A stretch of 64,000 bases of DNA from Actinoalloteichus fjordicus (GTDB taxonomy: Bacteria; Actinomycetota; Actinomycetes; Mycobacteriales; Pseudonocardiaceae). Of this stretch, positions 17,605 through 26,153 are shown piece after piece (the stretch's first letter is position 1; every line of letters starts with the position of its first letter). Below the pieces are notes generated by a model. It was given only the letters and a program-made list of their open reading frames with translations. It had not been told where the DNA came from and did no database searches. The stretch covers positions 4,986,249 through 5,050,248 of the forward strand of contig NZ_CP016076.1 in the NCBI RefSeq assembly GCF_001941625.1. The letters run 5' to 3'. The position numbers and the translations under genes were made by a program.

Positions 17605-17818
17605 TCGAGTGGGCCCCGGCGTGGTCGGGTCGAGCATCCGCCGTCATCGAGCCGCGTGAGCGGGGGCCGCGCAGGCCGTGCCGAAGCCTCGACCCGAGAC
17701 CGGCGCACGACGGATCACCCCCGGTGCTCGCGAGCGCCCCGTCCGTCGGCAGGCCGCCGGACGCCACCGAGAACCGGGCGCCCTGCGGATCGGCTCGACG
17801 AACGGGACGCTCCCGGCG

Positions 17819-19630
17819 TCACTGCGGAATCATGCCGGTGAAGACGGTGGCCTGGAGCAGCGCGATCACGCCGACGGCGAGCGTCAGCAGCACGGACCAG
17901 AGGAAGGTCTTGCGCAACAGGAGCGACTCCTTGCCGCTCTGGCCGATCGCGGTCGCGCCGACGGCCAGGTTCTGCGGCGAGATCATCTTGCCCATTACGC
18001 CGCCGGAGCTGTTGGTGCCGCCCGCCAGCGTGGGATCGATGCCGAGCTGCTGCGCCGAGATCACCTGCATCGGTCCGAAGAGACTGTTCGCGGACGCGTC
18101 GGAGCCGGTGAGGAAGACGCCGAGCCAGCCGATGAACGCCGAGAACAACGGGAAGAGCACCCCGGTCGTGGCGAACGCCAGCCCGAGCGTGGACGTCGCG
18201 CCGGAGTAGTTCATCACGAAGGAGATCGACAGGATCATCATGATCGTCGCCAGCGCCCAGCGCATCTGCACGATCGTCTGCCCGTAGACCCGCAGCAGGG
18301 AGACGGGCCGCGCGCCCATCAGCAGACCGGCCAGGATCGTGGCGAACAGGGCCACCGAGCCCGGCGAGAAGAGCAGGTCCAGGGTCAGCACGGCCGGATA
18401 GTCGGCGTTCTCCGGAGTGATGGGCGGCACCCGGACCACCGCCTCGTGCAGGCCGGGCCACGGGATGTCGACCGTGGCACGTTGTAAGAGGGCCGTGACG
18501 TCCAGCCAGCCGGGCAGGCCGGGGAACAGCGTCCCGATGCGAGACAGGACGATGACCGCGATCAGGATCAGATAGGGCATCCAGGCGTAGAGTCCGCCGC
18601 CGACCGAACCCGACCTCGTCGAGGCCGCCGCAGCAGAGGCCTTCGAACCGCCGTCCGCCTCGGCTCCGGTGGCGCCCGGCACGGACGTCGCGTCCGCGCG
18701 GGTCCTTCGCGGGCCGGGGCCGGTGGACTCCGCCTGCCGGGCCGCGTCGGCGCCCTCGGCCTCGGCGTCTTCGGCGGCGAAGCGCCAGACCTCCCTCGGC
18801 CGCCAGAATCGGGTGAGCACCCACAGCGAACCCATCGCGGCCAGCGCGGCGCCCACGTCGACCAGGCTGGGGCTGACGTAGTTGGAGATGAGGAACTGGG
18901 TGATGGCGAAGCTGCCGCCGGTGACCAGCAGCGCGGGCCACACCTCGACCATCCGCCGCCAGCCTGCGAGCACGACCACCATGAACGCGGGGATGATCAG
19001 GGCGAGGAACGGGAGCTGGCGGCCGGACATCGCCGAGAACAGCTGCGTCGCCTCCTCCGTCTCGACGCCCAGCAGCGGTGCCGTGACGCTGCCGAGCACG
19101 ATCATCGGATTACCGAGCCCGCCGAAGGCGACCGGTGCGGTGTTGGCCAGCAGTGCCAGCACGACGGCCTTGATCGGCGGGAAGCCCAGCGCTGCCATCA
19201 TGGCCGCCGTGATCGCGATCGGCGATCCGCCGCCCGCGACGCCCTCCAACAGGGCGCCGAAGCCGAAGGCGATCAGCAGGGCCTGGATGCGGCGGTCCGG
19301 GCTGAAGCCCGCGAGCGCCGCCTTGATGCTCTCGAATCGCCCAGTCGCCACCGTGACGTTGTGGAAGAACACGGCATGGAAGGCGATCCACGCGATGGGC
19401 CAGATGCCGAAGATCAGCCCTAACAGCGCGGCGTTGCCCGCCAGACCGACCGGCATCCCGTAGGAGAACACGGCGATGCCCAGCGCGGTCAGCAACGCCA
19501 GCGCCGCGGACAGGTGCGCCGATCTGCGGAACACACCCAATGCCGCCAACAACACGACGATCGGTGCGGCTGCGAGCAGGGCGGACACCCACAGCCCGCC
19601 GACCGGTTCGTAGTCTTGGACCCAACCCAC
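17819..19630 (-). CDS. L-lactate permease (LctP family)
   Basis: This 603-residue membrane protein of the lactate permease family has a dozen or more hydrophobic helices. Family hallmarks include LLEGVAGGGSPIAI, ANTAPVAFGGLGNP, GSDASANSLFGPMQV and GGTNSSGGVMGKMISPQNLAVG. It imports lactate or glycolate with protons or sodium. A charged cytoplasmic loop of about 60 residues (EDAEAEGADAARQAESTG onward) interrupts the middle. The GTG at 19630 is preferred because AAGGAG lies seven bases upstream. No lactate dehydrogenase gene is adjacent. Internally deleted repeat copy B lies about 90 bp upstream of its start. Confidence 0.9.
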   Translation of the reverse strand: MGWVQDYEPVGGLWVSALLAAAPIVVLLAALGVFRRSAHLSAALALLTALGIAVFSYGMPVGLAGNAALLGLIFGIWPIAWIAFHAVFFHNVTVATGRFESIKAALAGFSPDRRIQALLIAFGFGALLEGVAGGGSPIAITAAMMAALGFPPIKAVVLALLANTAPVAFGGLGNPMIVLGSVTAPLLGVETEEATQLFSAMSGRQLPFLALIIPAFMVVVLAGWRRMVEVWPALLVTGGSFAITQFLISNYVSPSLVDVGAALAAMGSLWVLTRFWRPREVWRFAAEDAEAEGADAARQAESTGPGPRRTRADATSVPGATGAEADGGSKASAAAASTRSGSVGGGLYAWMPYLILIAVIVLSRIGTLFPGLPGWLDVTALLQRATVDIPWPGLHEAVVRVPPITPENADYPAVLTLDLLFSPGSVALFATILAGLLMGARPVSLLRVYGQTIVQMRWALATIMMILSISFVMNYSGATSTLGLAFATTGVLFPLFSAFIGWLGVFLTGSDASANSLFGPMQVISAQQLGIDPTLAGGTNSSGGVMGKMISPQNLAVGATAIGQSGKESLLLRKTFLWSVLLTLAVGVIALLQATVFTGMIPQ

Positions 19631-19720
19631 GGTCAACTCCTTCGTCTTCGCAGGTCGCGGCGGCCAGCGGGTCGCCGCCCTCGGGACAGGCACTCGTCGC
19701 GTGCCCCGAGGCGTCACCTA

Positions 19721-19786
19721 GAGACCTGTCCTCGCACCGCTGCGCGGCAGGCGATCCCGAAGAGAAGGAGGATCGAAGACAGGCTC
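19721..19786. mobile_element. MITE copy B, degenerate and internally deleted (66 bp)
   Basis: The right end GATCGAAGACAGGCTC and the left end GAGACCTGTCC match the terminal repeats of the MITE family with a few changes, including a one-base insertion on the left. No clean target duplication remains (CTA left, TAC right). The last base of the element is also the first base of the complement of the IclR gene's TAG stop codon. Confidence 0.6.
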
Positions 19787-20583
19787 TACCGTGCTCCGGG
19801 GGGCAGGTGATGGCCGAGCCTGCGAGACAGGCCTGCGGCGGCCAGTGCCACCGCCCGACCCAGCTCCTCGACCCTGGGCAGCACCCGATCCGCCGGTCCC
19901 GCGATGCTGATCGCGGCCACCGGTCGCCCGGTCCGATCCCGGACGGGGGCCGCCACGCAGCCGACCTCCGGTTCGTTCTCGATGTCGTCGATCGCCCAGC
20001 CGCGACGCGCGGTCCGGTCCAGCTCGTCGAGGAGACGATCCCGGTCGACGATGGTGTTCGGGGTGAGTCGGATCAGGTCCATCCGCGCCACCCGCTCGGC
20101 CCGTTCCGCCGGGGGCAGGGCGGACAGCCATGCCTTGCCCAACGAGGTGACGTGCTGAGCGCGACGACCGCCGAGCCGACAGTTCAGCGTGACGGCGCGG
20201 ACGCCCTGTTCCTTGGCGAGGTAGACCATGGAGTCGCCGTCGGGCACGGCGAGGTAGACGGTCTCGGTGGACTCCTCCGCCAGCGGCGCCATGAACTGCG
20301 GGGCGCTCTGATGCAGGTCCACCGAGGACATCGCCTGCACGCCGAGCTGTACGAGCCGGGTGCCGAGCCGAACCCGGCCGGTGACGTGATCGGCCTCCAG
20401 GTAGCCGAGTTCCTTCAGGGTGTTGACGATGCGGTACACGGCACTGCGGCTCAGCCCGAGCTGGGCCGCGATGGCGTTGGTGGAGATCTCCTCGGCGGCG
20501 CCGACGTGTTCCAGCACGGCGAGCCCCCGTTCGAGGGTCCCGCTCTGGTCCGGCCTGCGCGGCTGTCCCGTCGTCGCGTGCAT
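19786..20583 (-). CDS. IclR-family regulator of uronate (kdu) genes
   Basis: This 265-residue IclR-type transcription factor has an N-terminal winged helix (TLERGLAVLEHVG, ISTNAIAAQLGLSRSAVYRIVNTLKELGYL) and a C-terminal GAF-like effector domain (VYLAVPDGDSMVYLAKEQG, LGKAWLSALPP, GCVAAPVRDRTGRPVAAISIAGP). The ATG at 20583 has GGAGG upstream. A 21-bp palindrome 37 bp before it (20620-20640) matches a second one before the kdu genes (22286-22306), so it probably represses both itself and them, like KdgR. Its TAG stop overlaps the end of repeat copy B. Confidence 0.9.
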   Translation of the reverse strand: MHATTGQPRRPDQSGTLERGLAVLEHVGAAEEISTNAIAAQLGLSRSAVYRIVNTLKELGYLEADHVTGRVRLGTRLVQLGVQAMSSVDLHQSAPQFMAPLAEESTETVYLAVPDGDSMVYLAKEQGVRAVTLNCRLGGRRAQHVTSLGKAWLSALPPAERAERVARMDLIRLTPNTIVDRDRLLDELDRTARRGWAIDDIENEPEVGCVAAPVRDRTGRPVAAISIAGPADRVLPRVEELGRAVALAAAGLSRRLGHHLPPGAR

Positions 20584-20619
20584 GGAGTCCTCCCAGAGAC
20601 GTCGAACCGGAAGGCCACA

Positions 20620-20640
20620 ATGTACCGATGAGCGGGACAT
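20620..20640. promoter_or_regulatory. IclR/KdgR-like operator before the regulator gene
   Basis: ATGTACCGA, 3 nt, then GCGGGACAT: the left half is identical to, and the right half 7/9 like, the perfect palindrome at 22286-22306. It is placed for autoregulation. Confidence 0.65.
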
Positions 20641-20668
20641 CCGCGCGGCGGGCGGCGCCGAGGGCGCC

Positions 20669-21430
20669 TCAGCGGGCCAACCAGCCACCGTCCACCGCCA
20701 GCACCTGCCCGGTGACGTAGTCCGACGCGGCGGAGGCGAGGAACACCACCGCGCCCGCGAGATCCGCGCCCTCGCCCCATCGACCGGCGGGAATGCGGGC
20801 GAGGATCGCGTCGTGGCGCTGCGGGTCGGCGCGCAGCGCCTCGGTGTTGTCGGTCGAGAAGTAACCCGGCGCGATCGCGTTGACCTGCACGTTGAAGGGC
20901 GCCCACTCGTTGGCGAGTGCCTTGGTCAGCCCCGCGACCGCGTGCTTGCTCGCCGTGTAGCCGGGCACGGTGATGCCGCCCTGGAAGCTCAGCAGCGAGG
21001 CGATGTTGACGATCTTCCCGGACTGCCGGGACACCATCGGCCGCGCCAGCGCCTGGGTGAGCAGGAACAGCGAGTCCAGGTTGACGGCCAAAACCTCGTC
21101 CCAGTCGCGACGCCGATGTTCCAGTGCGGGAGCCCGGCGGATGATGCCGGCGTTGTTCACCAGGACGTCGATCCGATGATCGGCGAGCAGTGCCTCGGCG
21201 GCCGGGACGACCGAGTCCGGGTCGGCCAAATCGACGGTGACGACGTTTGCCGTCCGGCCCAGGGCCCGCACCTCGTCGGTGACCGGTGACAGATCGCCGC
21301 CGTGTCCGAGCAGCAGCAGATCGGCGCCCGCCTCGGCGAGTGCCACCGCCATCGCGCGGCCGAGGCCGGTGCGGGCCCCGGTCACCAGGGCGGTCCGGCC
21401 GCGCAACGAGAACAGCTCGCCCGCCGTCAT
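20669..21430 (-). CDS. kduD: 2-dehydro-3-deoxy-D-gluconate 5-dehydrogenase (KduD-like SDR)
   Basis: This 253-residue classical SDR has TGARTGLGRAMA (NAD site), NNAGI, a catalytic Ser in IASLLSFQGG and the YTASKHA Tyr/Lys pair. It ends in DYVTGQVLAVDGGW. KduD interconverts 2,5-diketo-3-deoxygluconate and 2-keto-3-deoxygluconate in pectin and hyaluronate breakdown. Its ATG overlaps the stop of the kduI-like gene (ATGA). That coupling makes this assignment much firmer than SDR homology alone. Confidence 0.88.
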   Translation of the reverse strand: MTAGELFSLRGRTALVTGARTGLGRAMAVALAEAGADLLLLGHGGDLSPVTDEVRALGRTANVVTVDLADPDSVVPAAEALLADHRIDVLVNNAGIIRRAPALEHRRRDWDEVLAVNLDSLFLLTQALARPMVSRQSGKIVNIASLLSFQGGITVPGYTASKHAVAGLTKALANEWAPFNVQVNAIAPGYFSTDNTEALRADPQRHDAILARIPAGRWGEGADLAGAVVFLASAASDYVTGQVLAVDGGWLAR

Positions 21431-22266
21431 CGCAGCTCTGCCATGTCGACGTGATCCATGTCCTCGAAGCGGTAGTTCTCCCCCGCCATGGCCCAGACGA
21501 ACGAATAGCTCGCGGTGCCGACTCCCGAGTGGACGGACCAGGACGGCGAGATGACGGCCTGCTCGTTGGCGACCACGAGATGTCGGGTCTCCGTCGGCCT
21601 GCCCATCAAGTGCACGATCCTGGCCGATTCGTCCAGGTCGAAGTAGAGGTAGCACTCCGTGCGGCGGACGTGGGTGTGGCAGGGCATGGTGTTCCACACG
21701 CTGCCGGGCAGGATCTCGGTGAAGCCCATCATGAGCTGACAGCTCGTCACGAGGGTGCCGTCGACGTAGCGGCGCAGGCGTCGCCGGTTGGCCTCCTCGG
21801 CGGTGCCGAGGTCGACCGGTGTCACCTGATCGGCACGGACCAGCACGGTCGGATGGGTCTCGTGCGCGGGTGTGGAGAAGAGATAGAGCCTCGGCGGCTC
21901 GCCGCCCGCCCGCGCGGCAAGCGAGATCTGCCTGCTGCCTCGGCCGATGTAGAGCAGATCCCGGCCTGCCAGGTCGTGCACGACGCCGTCGACGGTGACC
22001 GTCGCCTCGCCCGCGATGCAGAACACCGCGAGCTCCCGACGCTCGCAGAAGTAGTCGGTGCGCACGGCGTCGTCGACGCCCAGCGCAAGCGGCCGTTCGG
22101 CGGGCATCGCCCCGCCGAGCACTACGCGATCCTGATGGCTGTAGGTGAGCCGCAGCTCGCCGGGAACGAACATGTCCTCGACCAGGTATCGGCTCCGCAG
22201 CTCCGCTGTTCCATAGGACCGTGCGTCGTCCGGGTTGGTGGCGTACCGGACGTCCATCGACCTCAT
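21427..22266 (-). CDS. kduI: 5-dehydro-4-deoxy-D-glucuronate isomerase
   Basis: This 279-residue cupin-type isomerase converts 4-deoxy-5-keto-uronate, the product of lyase cleavage of pectin or glycosaminoglycans, to 2,5-diketo-3-deoxygluconate. Family marks are SYGTAELRSRYLVEDMFVPGE, LTYSHQDRVVLGGAMP, the metal-binding PCHTHVRRTECYLYF (two His and a Glu) and the C-terminal WAMAGENYRFEDMDHVDM. The start could be the ATG at 22266 or at 22257 (MDVRYATN, which aligns with the E. coli start as I recall it); neither has an ideal ribosome site. The palindromic operator lies 20-40 bp upstream. Confidence 0.93.
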   Translation of the reverse strand: MRSMDVRYATNPDDARSYGTAELRSRYLVEDMFVPGELRLTYSHQDRVVLGGAMPAERPLALGVDDAVRTDYFCERRELAVFCIAGEATVTVDGVVHDLAGRDLLYIGRGSRQISLAARAGGEPPRLYLFSTPAHETHPTVLVRADQVTPVDLGTAEEANRRRLRRYVDGTLVTSCQLMMGFTEILPGSVWNTMPCHTHVRRTECYLYFDLDESARIVHLMGRPTETRHLVVANEQAVISPSWSVHSGVGTASYSFVWAMAGENYRFEDMDHVDMAELR

Positions 22267-22285
22267 GACCCCCACCGCTCCCCTC

Positions 22286-22306
22286 ATGTACCGATAGTCG
22301 GTACAT
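22286..22306. promoter_or_regulatory. Perfect palindromic operator for the kdu/kdgK divergent promoter
   Basis: ATGTACCGA, 3-nt spacer TAG, then TCGGTACAT form a perfect 9-bp inverted repeat between kduI (minus) and the sugar kinase gene (plus). It matches the site before the IclR gene. It is the likely binding site of the IclR regulator and serves both directions. Confidence 0.8.
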
Positions 22307-22423
22307 ATTTCCGATCAGTGGGAACTGAGCTAACATCATGATCACTCGAACGGAAGTGGTCGATCGGGCCGTCCGCACGCGCCCGATGAAGGCGACGAAG
22401 CGGCCTACCGGAAGGACGACGAC

Positions 22424-23377
22424 GTGACACACGTGATCGACGTGGTGACCGCAGGCGAGGGCCTGATCGTGTTCGACCCGGCCCATACCGGGCCCCTGCG
22501 TCACGTGCACACCTTCACCAAGCGCGTCGGCGGGGCCGAGGTCAACGTGGCGACCGGGCTGGCGAGGCTGGGCCTGCGAGTCGGGTTCCTCGGCCGGGTC
22601 GGTCAGGACGAGTTCGGCGAGCAGGTGTCGTCGTTTCTGCGCGGGGAGGGCGTCGACGTCACGGGGCTTCGCCGGGACCCCGGCGCGAACACGGGAATGT
22701 ACGTCAAGGAGTGGAGCGCACCCGAGCAGCTGACGGTCCGGTTCTACCGCGACGACTGCGCGGGCTCCCGGTTCACGCCGGAGGACGTCGATCTGGACCT
22801 GGTCCGGCGCGCGCGGCTGCTGCACCTCACGGGCATCTCGGTGGCCCTGTCCGACTCCTCGGCCGCCGCCGTCGAGGCGATGGCCGACGCGGCGGAGGAG
22901 GCGGGCGTGCCGCTGTCCTTCGACGTCAACATCCGTCGACGGCTGCTGCGAGATCGCGATCCCTCGAAGCTGCTCGGCGCACTGGCCGCCCGCGCCGACG
23001 TGCTGTTCCTCAGCGACGCCGAGGCCGAGGTGCTCACCGGGTCGAGCGTGCCGGAGGCCGTCGCCGAGTACCGGTCGACGATCCGCGCCTCCGTGGTGGT
23101 GGTGCACACCGAGGCGGGTGCCTACGCGGTGCACGAGGGCGGCGTGGTGCTCGCCGACGGACATCGCGTCCGCGTGGTCGACCCGGTCGGCGCGGGCGAC
23201 GCCTTCGCGGCGGGCTTCCTCGCCAGCAGGCTCGGTGGCCGTTCGCTGCGCCGCTGCCTCGAATCGGCCAACGCGGCGGGCGCCTGCGCGGTGACCGTTC
23301 CCGGCGACGCGGAGAGTGCCCCCACCGCCGAGGCCGTCGCCAGGCTGCTCGACGGGGCGGACCACGTGGAACGCTGA
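22424..23377 (+). CDS. kdgK: PfkB-family sugar kinase, probable 2-keto-3-deoxygluconate kinase
   Basis: This 317-residue ribokinase-fold enzyme has VGGAEVNVATGLARLG, signature 1 GFLGRVGQDEFGEQV and signature 2 DPVGAGDAFAAGF, whose Asp is the catalytic base. It likely phosphorylates 2-keto-3-deoxygluconate, the KduD product. It is divergent from kduI-kduD across a shared palindromic operator, which strongly supports this. The start is GTG. No KDPG aldolase gene is nearby, so the last step must be encoded elsewhere. Confidence 0.85.
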   Translation: MTHVIDVVTAGEGLIVFDPAHTGPLRHVHTFTKRVGGAEVNVATGLARLGLRVGFLGRVGQDEFGEQVSSFLRGEGVDVTGLRRDPGANTGMYVKEWSAPEQLTVRFYRDDCAGSRFTPEDVDLDLVRRARLLHLTGISVALSDSSAAAVEAMADAAEEAGVPLSFDVNIRRRLLRDRDPSKLLGALAARADVLFLSDAEAEVLTGSSVPEAVAEYRSTIRASVVVVHTEAGAYAVHEGGVVLADGHRVRVVDPVGAGDAFAAGFLASRLGGRSLRRCLESANAAGACAVTVPGDAESAPTAEAVARLLDGADHVER

Positions 23378-23532
23378 TCACGTCCGGGTTCACCTCGGAT
23401 CAGACGCCCTGGCGGGATCGCATCGGGCCCGGTGCCATCGGCCCCGCACCGCTTCCGGGGAAGCACCGTAGCGGCAGGTACCACGTCCGGATTTCGCCGG
23501 TTCCCGAAGTCTCACGCCGTTACCGTCCATCG

Positions 23533-24507
23533 GTGAGCACAACGACCTCCGCTGCATCCCCGGCCGGACCCGACCGGACAGGACGGGCGCTCGGCGCCGC
23601 AGCCGTGACCGTCGTCGCCTGGGCCTCGGCCTTCGTGGCGATCCGCTGGGTGGGCGAGACCTTCTCTCCCGGCCCGTTGTCGCTGGGCAGGCTCCTCGCA
23701 GGCTCCTTGGCGCTCGGCGTCCTCCTCCTCGTCCGCCGCTCGTGGGTGACGCCCAGCCGCCGGGAATGGACGTTGCTGGCGCTGTGCGGCGTGTCCTGGT
23801 TCGCGATCTACAACATCGCACTGAACGCGGCGGAACGTTCGCTGGACGCAGGCACCACCTCGATGCTGGTCAACATAGGCCCGATCCTCATCGCGCTGCT
23901 GGCGGGCAGCATTCTCGGCGAGGGCTTCCCCCGGTGGCTGCTGATCGGCGCGACGGTGGCGATGGGCGGGGCGGTGATCATCGGCGTCGGATCGGCCGGG
24001 GCCAGGGAGGTCGAGCTCGGCGGGGTGCTGCTCTGCGTCGTGGCCGCGATCACCTATGCGATCGGGGTGCTCGCCCAGAAGCCCGTCCTGCGCAGGCTGC
24101 CCGCGCTCCAGGTGACGTGGCTGGCCTGCACGATCGGCGCCGTGGTCTGCCTGCCCTTCGCACCCGGACTGATCGGGGAGTTGGCGGGCGGGACACCCGC
24201 CGAGATCGGCGGGCTGATCTACCTGGGGCTGGTGCCCACCGCACTGGCGTTCAGCACCTGGGCGTACGCCCTGGCCAGGATGAACGCCGGGCGACTCGGC
24301 GTCACGACTTATCTGGTGCCGCCGCTGACGATCCTCGGCGGGCTGCTGCTGCTCGACGAGGTCCCGCCGCCCCTCGCGCTGCTCGGCGGCGCGCTCTGCC
24401 TGATCGGGGTGGCGCTCTCGCGCCGCCGAGACGGACTACCGGCACCTACGCCAGATCCGGACGCCGCGCCACCCGCTCCGCCGCTCCCGCCGAAGATCCG
24501 GAGCTGA
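23533..24507 (+). CDS. EamA/DMT-family transporter
   Basis: This 324-residue integral membrane protein has ten predicted helices in two EamA repeats (first from AVTVVAWASAFVAIRWVGETF, second from LGGVLLCVVAAITYAIGVLAQKP). The tail is cytoplasmic and Pro-rich (PAPTPDPDAAPPAPP). The family exports metabolites such as amino acids or purines, and substrate cannot be read from sequence. GTG at 23533 is the likely start. It lies 155 bp after the sugar kinase gene and converges on the methyltransferase gene, so its link to either is uncertain. Confidence 0.85.
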   Translation: MSTTTSAASPAGPDRTGRALGAAAVTVVAWASAFVAIRWVGETFSPGPLSLGRLLAGSLALGVLLLVRRSWVTPSRREWTLLALCGVSWFAIYNIALNAAERSLDAGTTSMLVNIGPILIALLAGSILGEGFPRWLLIGATVAMGGAVIIGVGSAGAREVELGGVLLCVVAAITYAIGVLAQKPVLRRLPALQVTWLACTIGAVVCLPFAPGLIGELAGGTPAEIGGLIYLGLVPTALAFSTWAYALARMNAGRLGVTTYLVPPLTILGGLLLLDEVPPPLALLGGALCLIGVALSRRRDGLPAPTPDPDAAPPAPPLPPKIRS

Positions 24508-24541
24508 GCCGACGACACGCGAGGGGCGGACCTGCGGCCGC

Positions 24542-25351
24542 TCAGCCTCGGACGCCCACTCCGATCAACGAGTCGCCGCACAGGGTGTGCTGCTCCCGAC
24601 GGGCCAGCTCGGCGAGGTAGTCCGCCTTCACCCTGGCCAGCGCGGCCTCGTCGAGACCCGTGAACACGCCGCGCAGCGCCGATCCGGCGGCCATCGCCCA
24701 GGCGAGGTCCGGCGTCAACGCGGTCCGGAAGGGCACCTGTTCGACGGCCACGTCCCGCAGGCCGAGCCCGGTGAGCCAGTCACGCAGCTTCGCCGGGCTG
24801 TTCACCCGCCCCGCCGGATTCCCGGGCGAGGTCACGGGCGCGGACAGGTCCCGCTCCCGCCGCACCGCCGCCATCGCCACCTCGGGCAGCGGGCTGATCG
24901 CACCCTCGTCCCAGGTGCTCACGACGATCCGGCCGCCGGGCCGGAGCAGGCCGACGAGCCGCGTCACGTCGCGGTCCATGTCCGGCAGGAAGAAGATCCC
25001 GTAGGCGCACTGCACGACGTCGTATCCGCCGTCAGGAGCGGGCCAGGCGGTCACGTCGGCGGTCGTGAAGCGGATGTTCGACAACCCCAGCTCCGCCGCG
25101 CGAGCGCGCCCCTCGGCAAGCAGGCGCTCGGCGAGGTCGACCGCGTCGATCGAGCCGTGCTCGCCGACGGCCCTGGCCGCCGGGATCGCCGAGGCGCCCG
25201 CACCCGCGCAGGCGTCGAGCACGTGTTCGCCCGGCTGCGGCGCGCTCACCCGCACCAGCTGCTCGCCCAGCGGCTCCCAGAGCAGGGGCGACCAGCGGCT
25301 GAACTCGACATGCCCGGCGCTGAAGACCTCGCCCATGCTCATGTTCGACAC
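24542..25351 (-). CDS. Class I SAM-dependent methyltransferase (UbiE-like)
   Basis: This 269-residue Rossmann-fold methyltransferase has motif I VLDACAGAGASAIPAA, an acidic residue ending strand 2 (IDAVDLAERLL), FTTADVTAWP and a post-motif LVGLLRPGGRIVVSTW. The closest general resemblance is to UbiE/COQ5-type small-molecule methyltransferases. I chose GTG at 25351 because AGGAG lies upstream. A sequence 40 bp before the start (25391-25405) shares the right half of the Zur-like box in front of the neighbouring zinc-starvation operon. Substrate is unknown. Confidence 0.85.
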   Translation of the reverse strand: MSNMSMGEVFSAGHVEFSRWSPLLWEPLGEQLVRVSAPQPGEHVLDACAGAGASAIPAARAVGEHGSIDAVDLAERLLAEGRARAAELGLSNIRFTTADVTAWPAPDGGYDVVQCAYGIFFLPDMDRDVTRLVGLLRPGGRIVVSTWDEGAISPLPEVAMAAVRRERDLSAPVTSPGNPAGRVNSPAKLRDWLTGLGLRDVAVEQVPFRTALTPDLAWAMAAGSALRGVFTGLDEAALARVKADYLAELARREQHTLCGDSLIGVGVRG

Positions 25352-25728
25352 CTGCGTCTCTCCTGGCCCCGACGAAAGCTTTAGCGCCAACGATAGTCAT
25401 TACCATTCTGGTGGAACACCCCGACCTCGTCTCCCGAGCGAGACCGAGCCGAGCAGGCTCGGTCCCACGCCAGACGACGTCGGACCGACCGCCGAATCCA
25501 TCGGTGCCGCCGAGTTCCGAGCCCCGATGGCCTGCGGACCGGCACGGCGGCGACGACGACGCTGGGGTCACCGGCGGTGGGGTTCGAGAGCAGGCAGGGT
25601 CGAGAGCGGCAGGGCCGAAGACGAGTTCGGACGGCGATCCGGCGACGGGATCGACGGCAGACCCCGTCACACGTCTGCGGGGCCCGGCCGTCTCGGCCGG
25701 ACCCCGCAGGCGGCGTCCTCGCTGGAGT
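25352..25728. other. Intergenic region between methyltransferase and L32 genes
   Basis: This 377-bp gap has no credible gene. It contains CGATAGTCATTACCA at 25391-25405. Its last nine bases equal the right half of the Zur-like box at 27473-27487, while the left half matches poorly. Confidence 0.45.
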
Positions 25729-25884
25729 TCAGGACTGCCGGTGGAGATGACGCATCAGGTTGCGCGGCACCAGGACCCGCTTTCCCTCGATCACGACGGG
25801 AACCAGGTCCGGCACGGCCGCCTTCCACTGCGAGCGGCGATGCCGGGTGTTGCTGCGGGACGTCTTCCGCTTCGGAACCGCCAT
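25729..25884 (-). CDS. rpmF: Ribosomal protein bL32, zinc-independent form
   Basis: This 51-residue bL32 ([21 protein letters not shown] onward) entirely lacks the four cysteines of the zinc-binding form and so is a C-minus paralogue made when zinc is scarce. Its ATG overlaps the type B L31 stop by one base (TGATG). It is the last gene of the minus-strand arm that begins with the Mrf-like gene behind a Zur-like box. Confidence 0.9.
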   Translation of the reverse strand: MAVPKRKTSRSNTRHRRSQWKAAVPDLVPVVIEGKRVLVPRNLMRHLHRQS

Positions 25885-26153
25885 CAGGAGTCCCCCGACT
25901 TCGGCCTGGCCCGCTCGCCGTAGCGTCGACGGAACTTCTCGACCCGACCGGCCGTGTCGACCAGCCGCTGCGTTCCCGTCCAGAACGGATGCGACGAGGA
26001 GCTGACGTCGACGATCACCAGTGGGTAGGTGTTGCCGTCCGACCACTCCACCGTGCGCTCCGAGGTGATCGTGGAGCGGGTGAGAAACGCGTCTCCCGTG
26101 GAGGAGTCCCGAAAGACCACCGGGTGGTAGTCGGGATGAATATCCTTCTTCAC
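25884..26153 (-). CDS. rpmE2: Ribosomal protein bL31, type B (zinc-independent)
   Basis: This 89-residue bL31 type B has the typical [16 protein letters not shown] start and [26 protein letters not shown] ending and no CxxC zinc motif. It replaces the zinc-binding type A protein on the 50S subunit under zinc limitation, freeing zinc. The GTG start overlaps the stop of the Mrf-like gene (GTGA), and its own stop overlaps bL32. Confidence 0.93.
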   Translation of the reverse strand: MKKDIHPDYHPVVFRDSSTGDAFLTRSTITSERTVEWSDGNTYPLVIVDVSSSSHPFWTGTQRLVDTAGRVEKFRRRYGERARPKSGDS

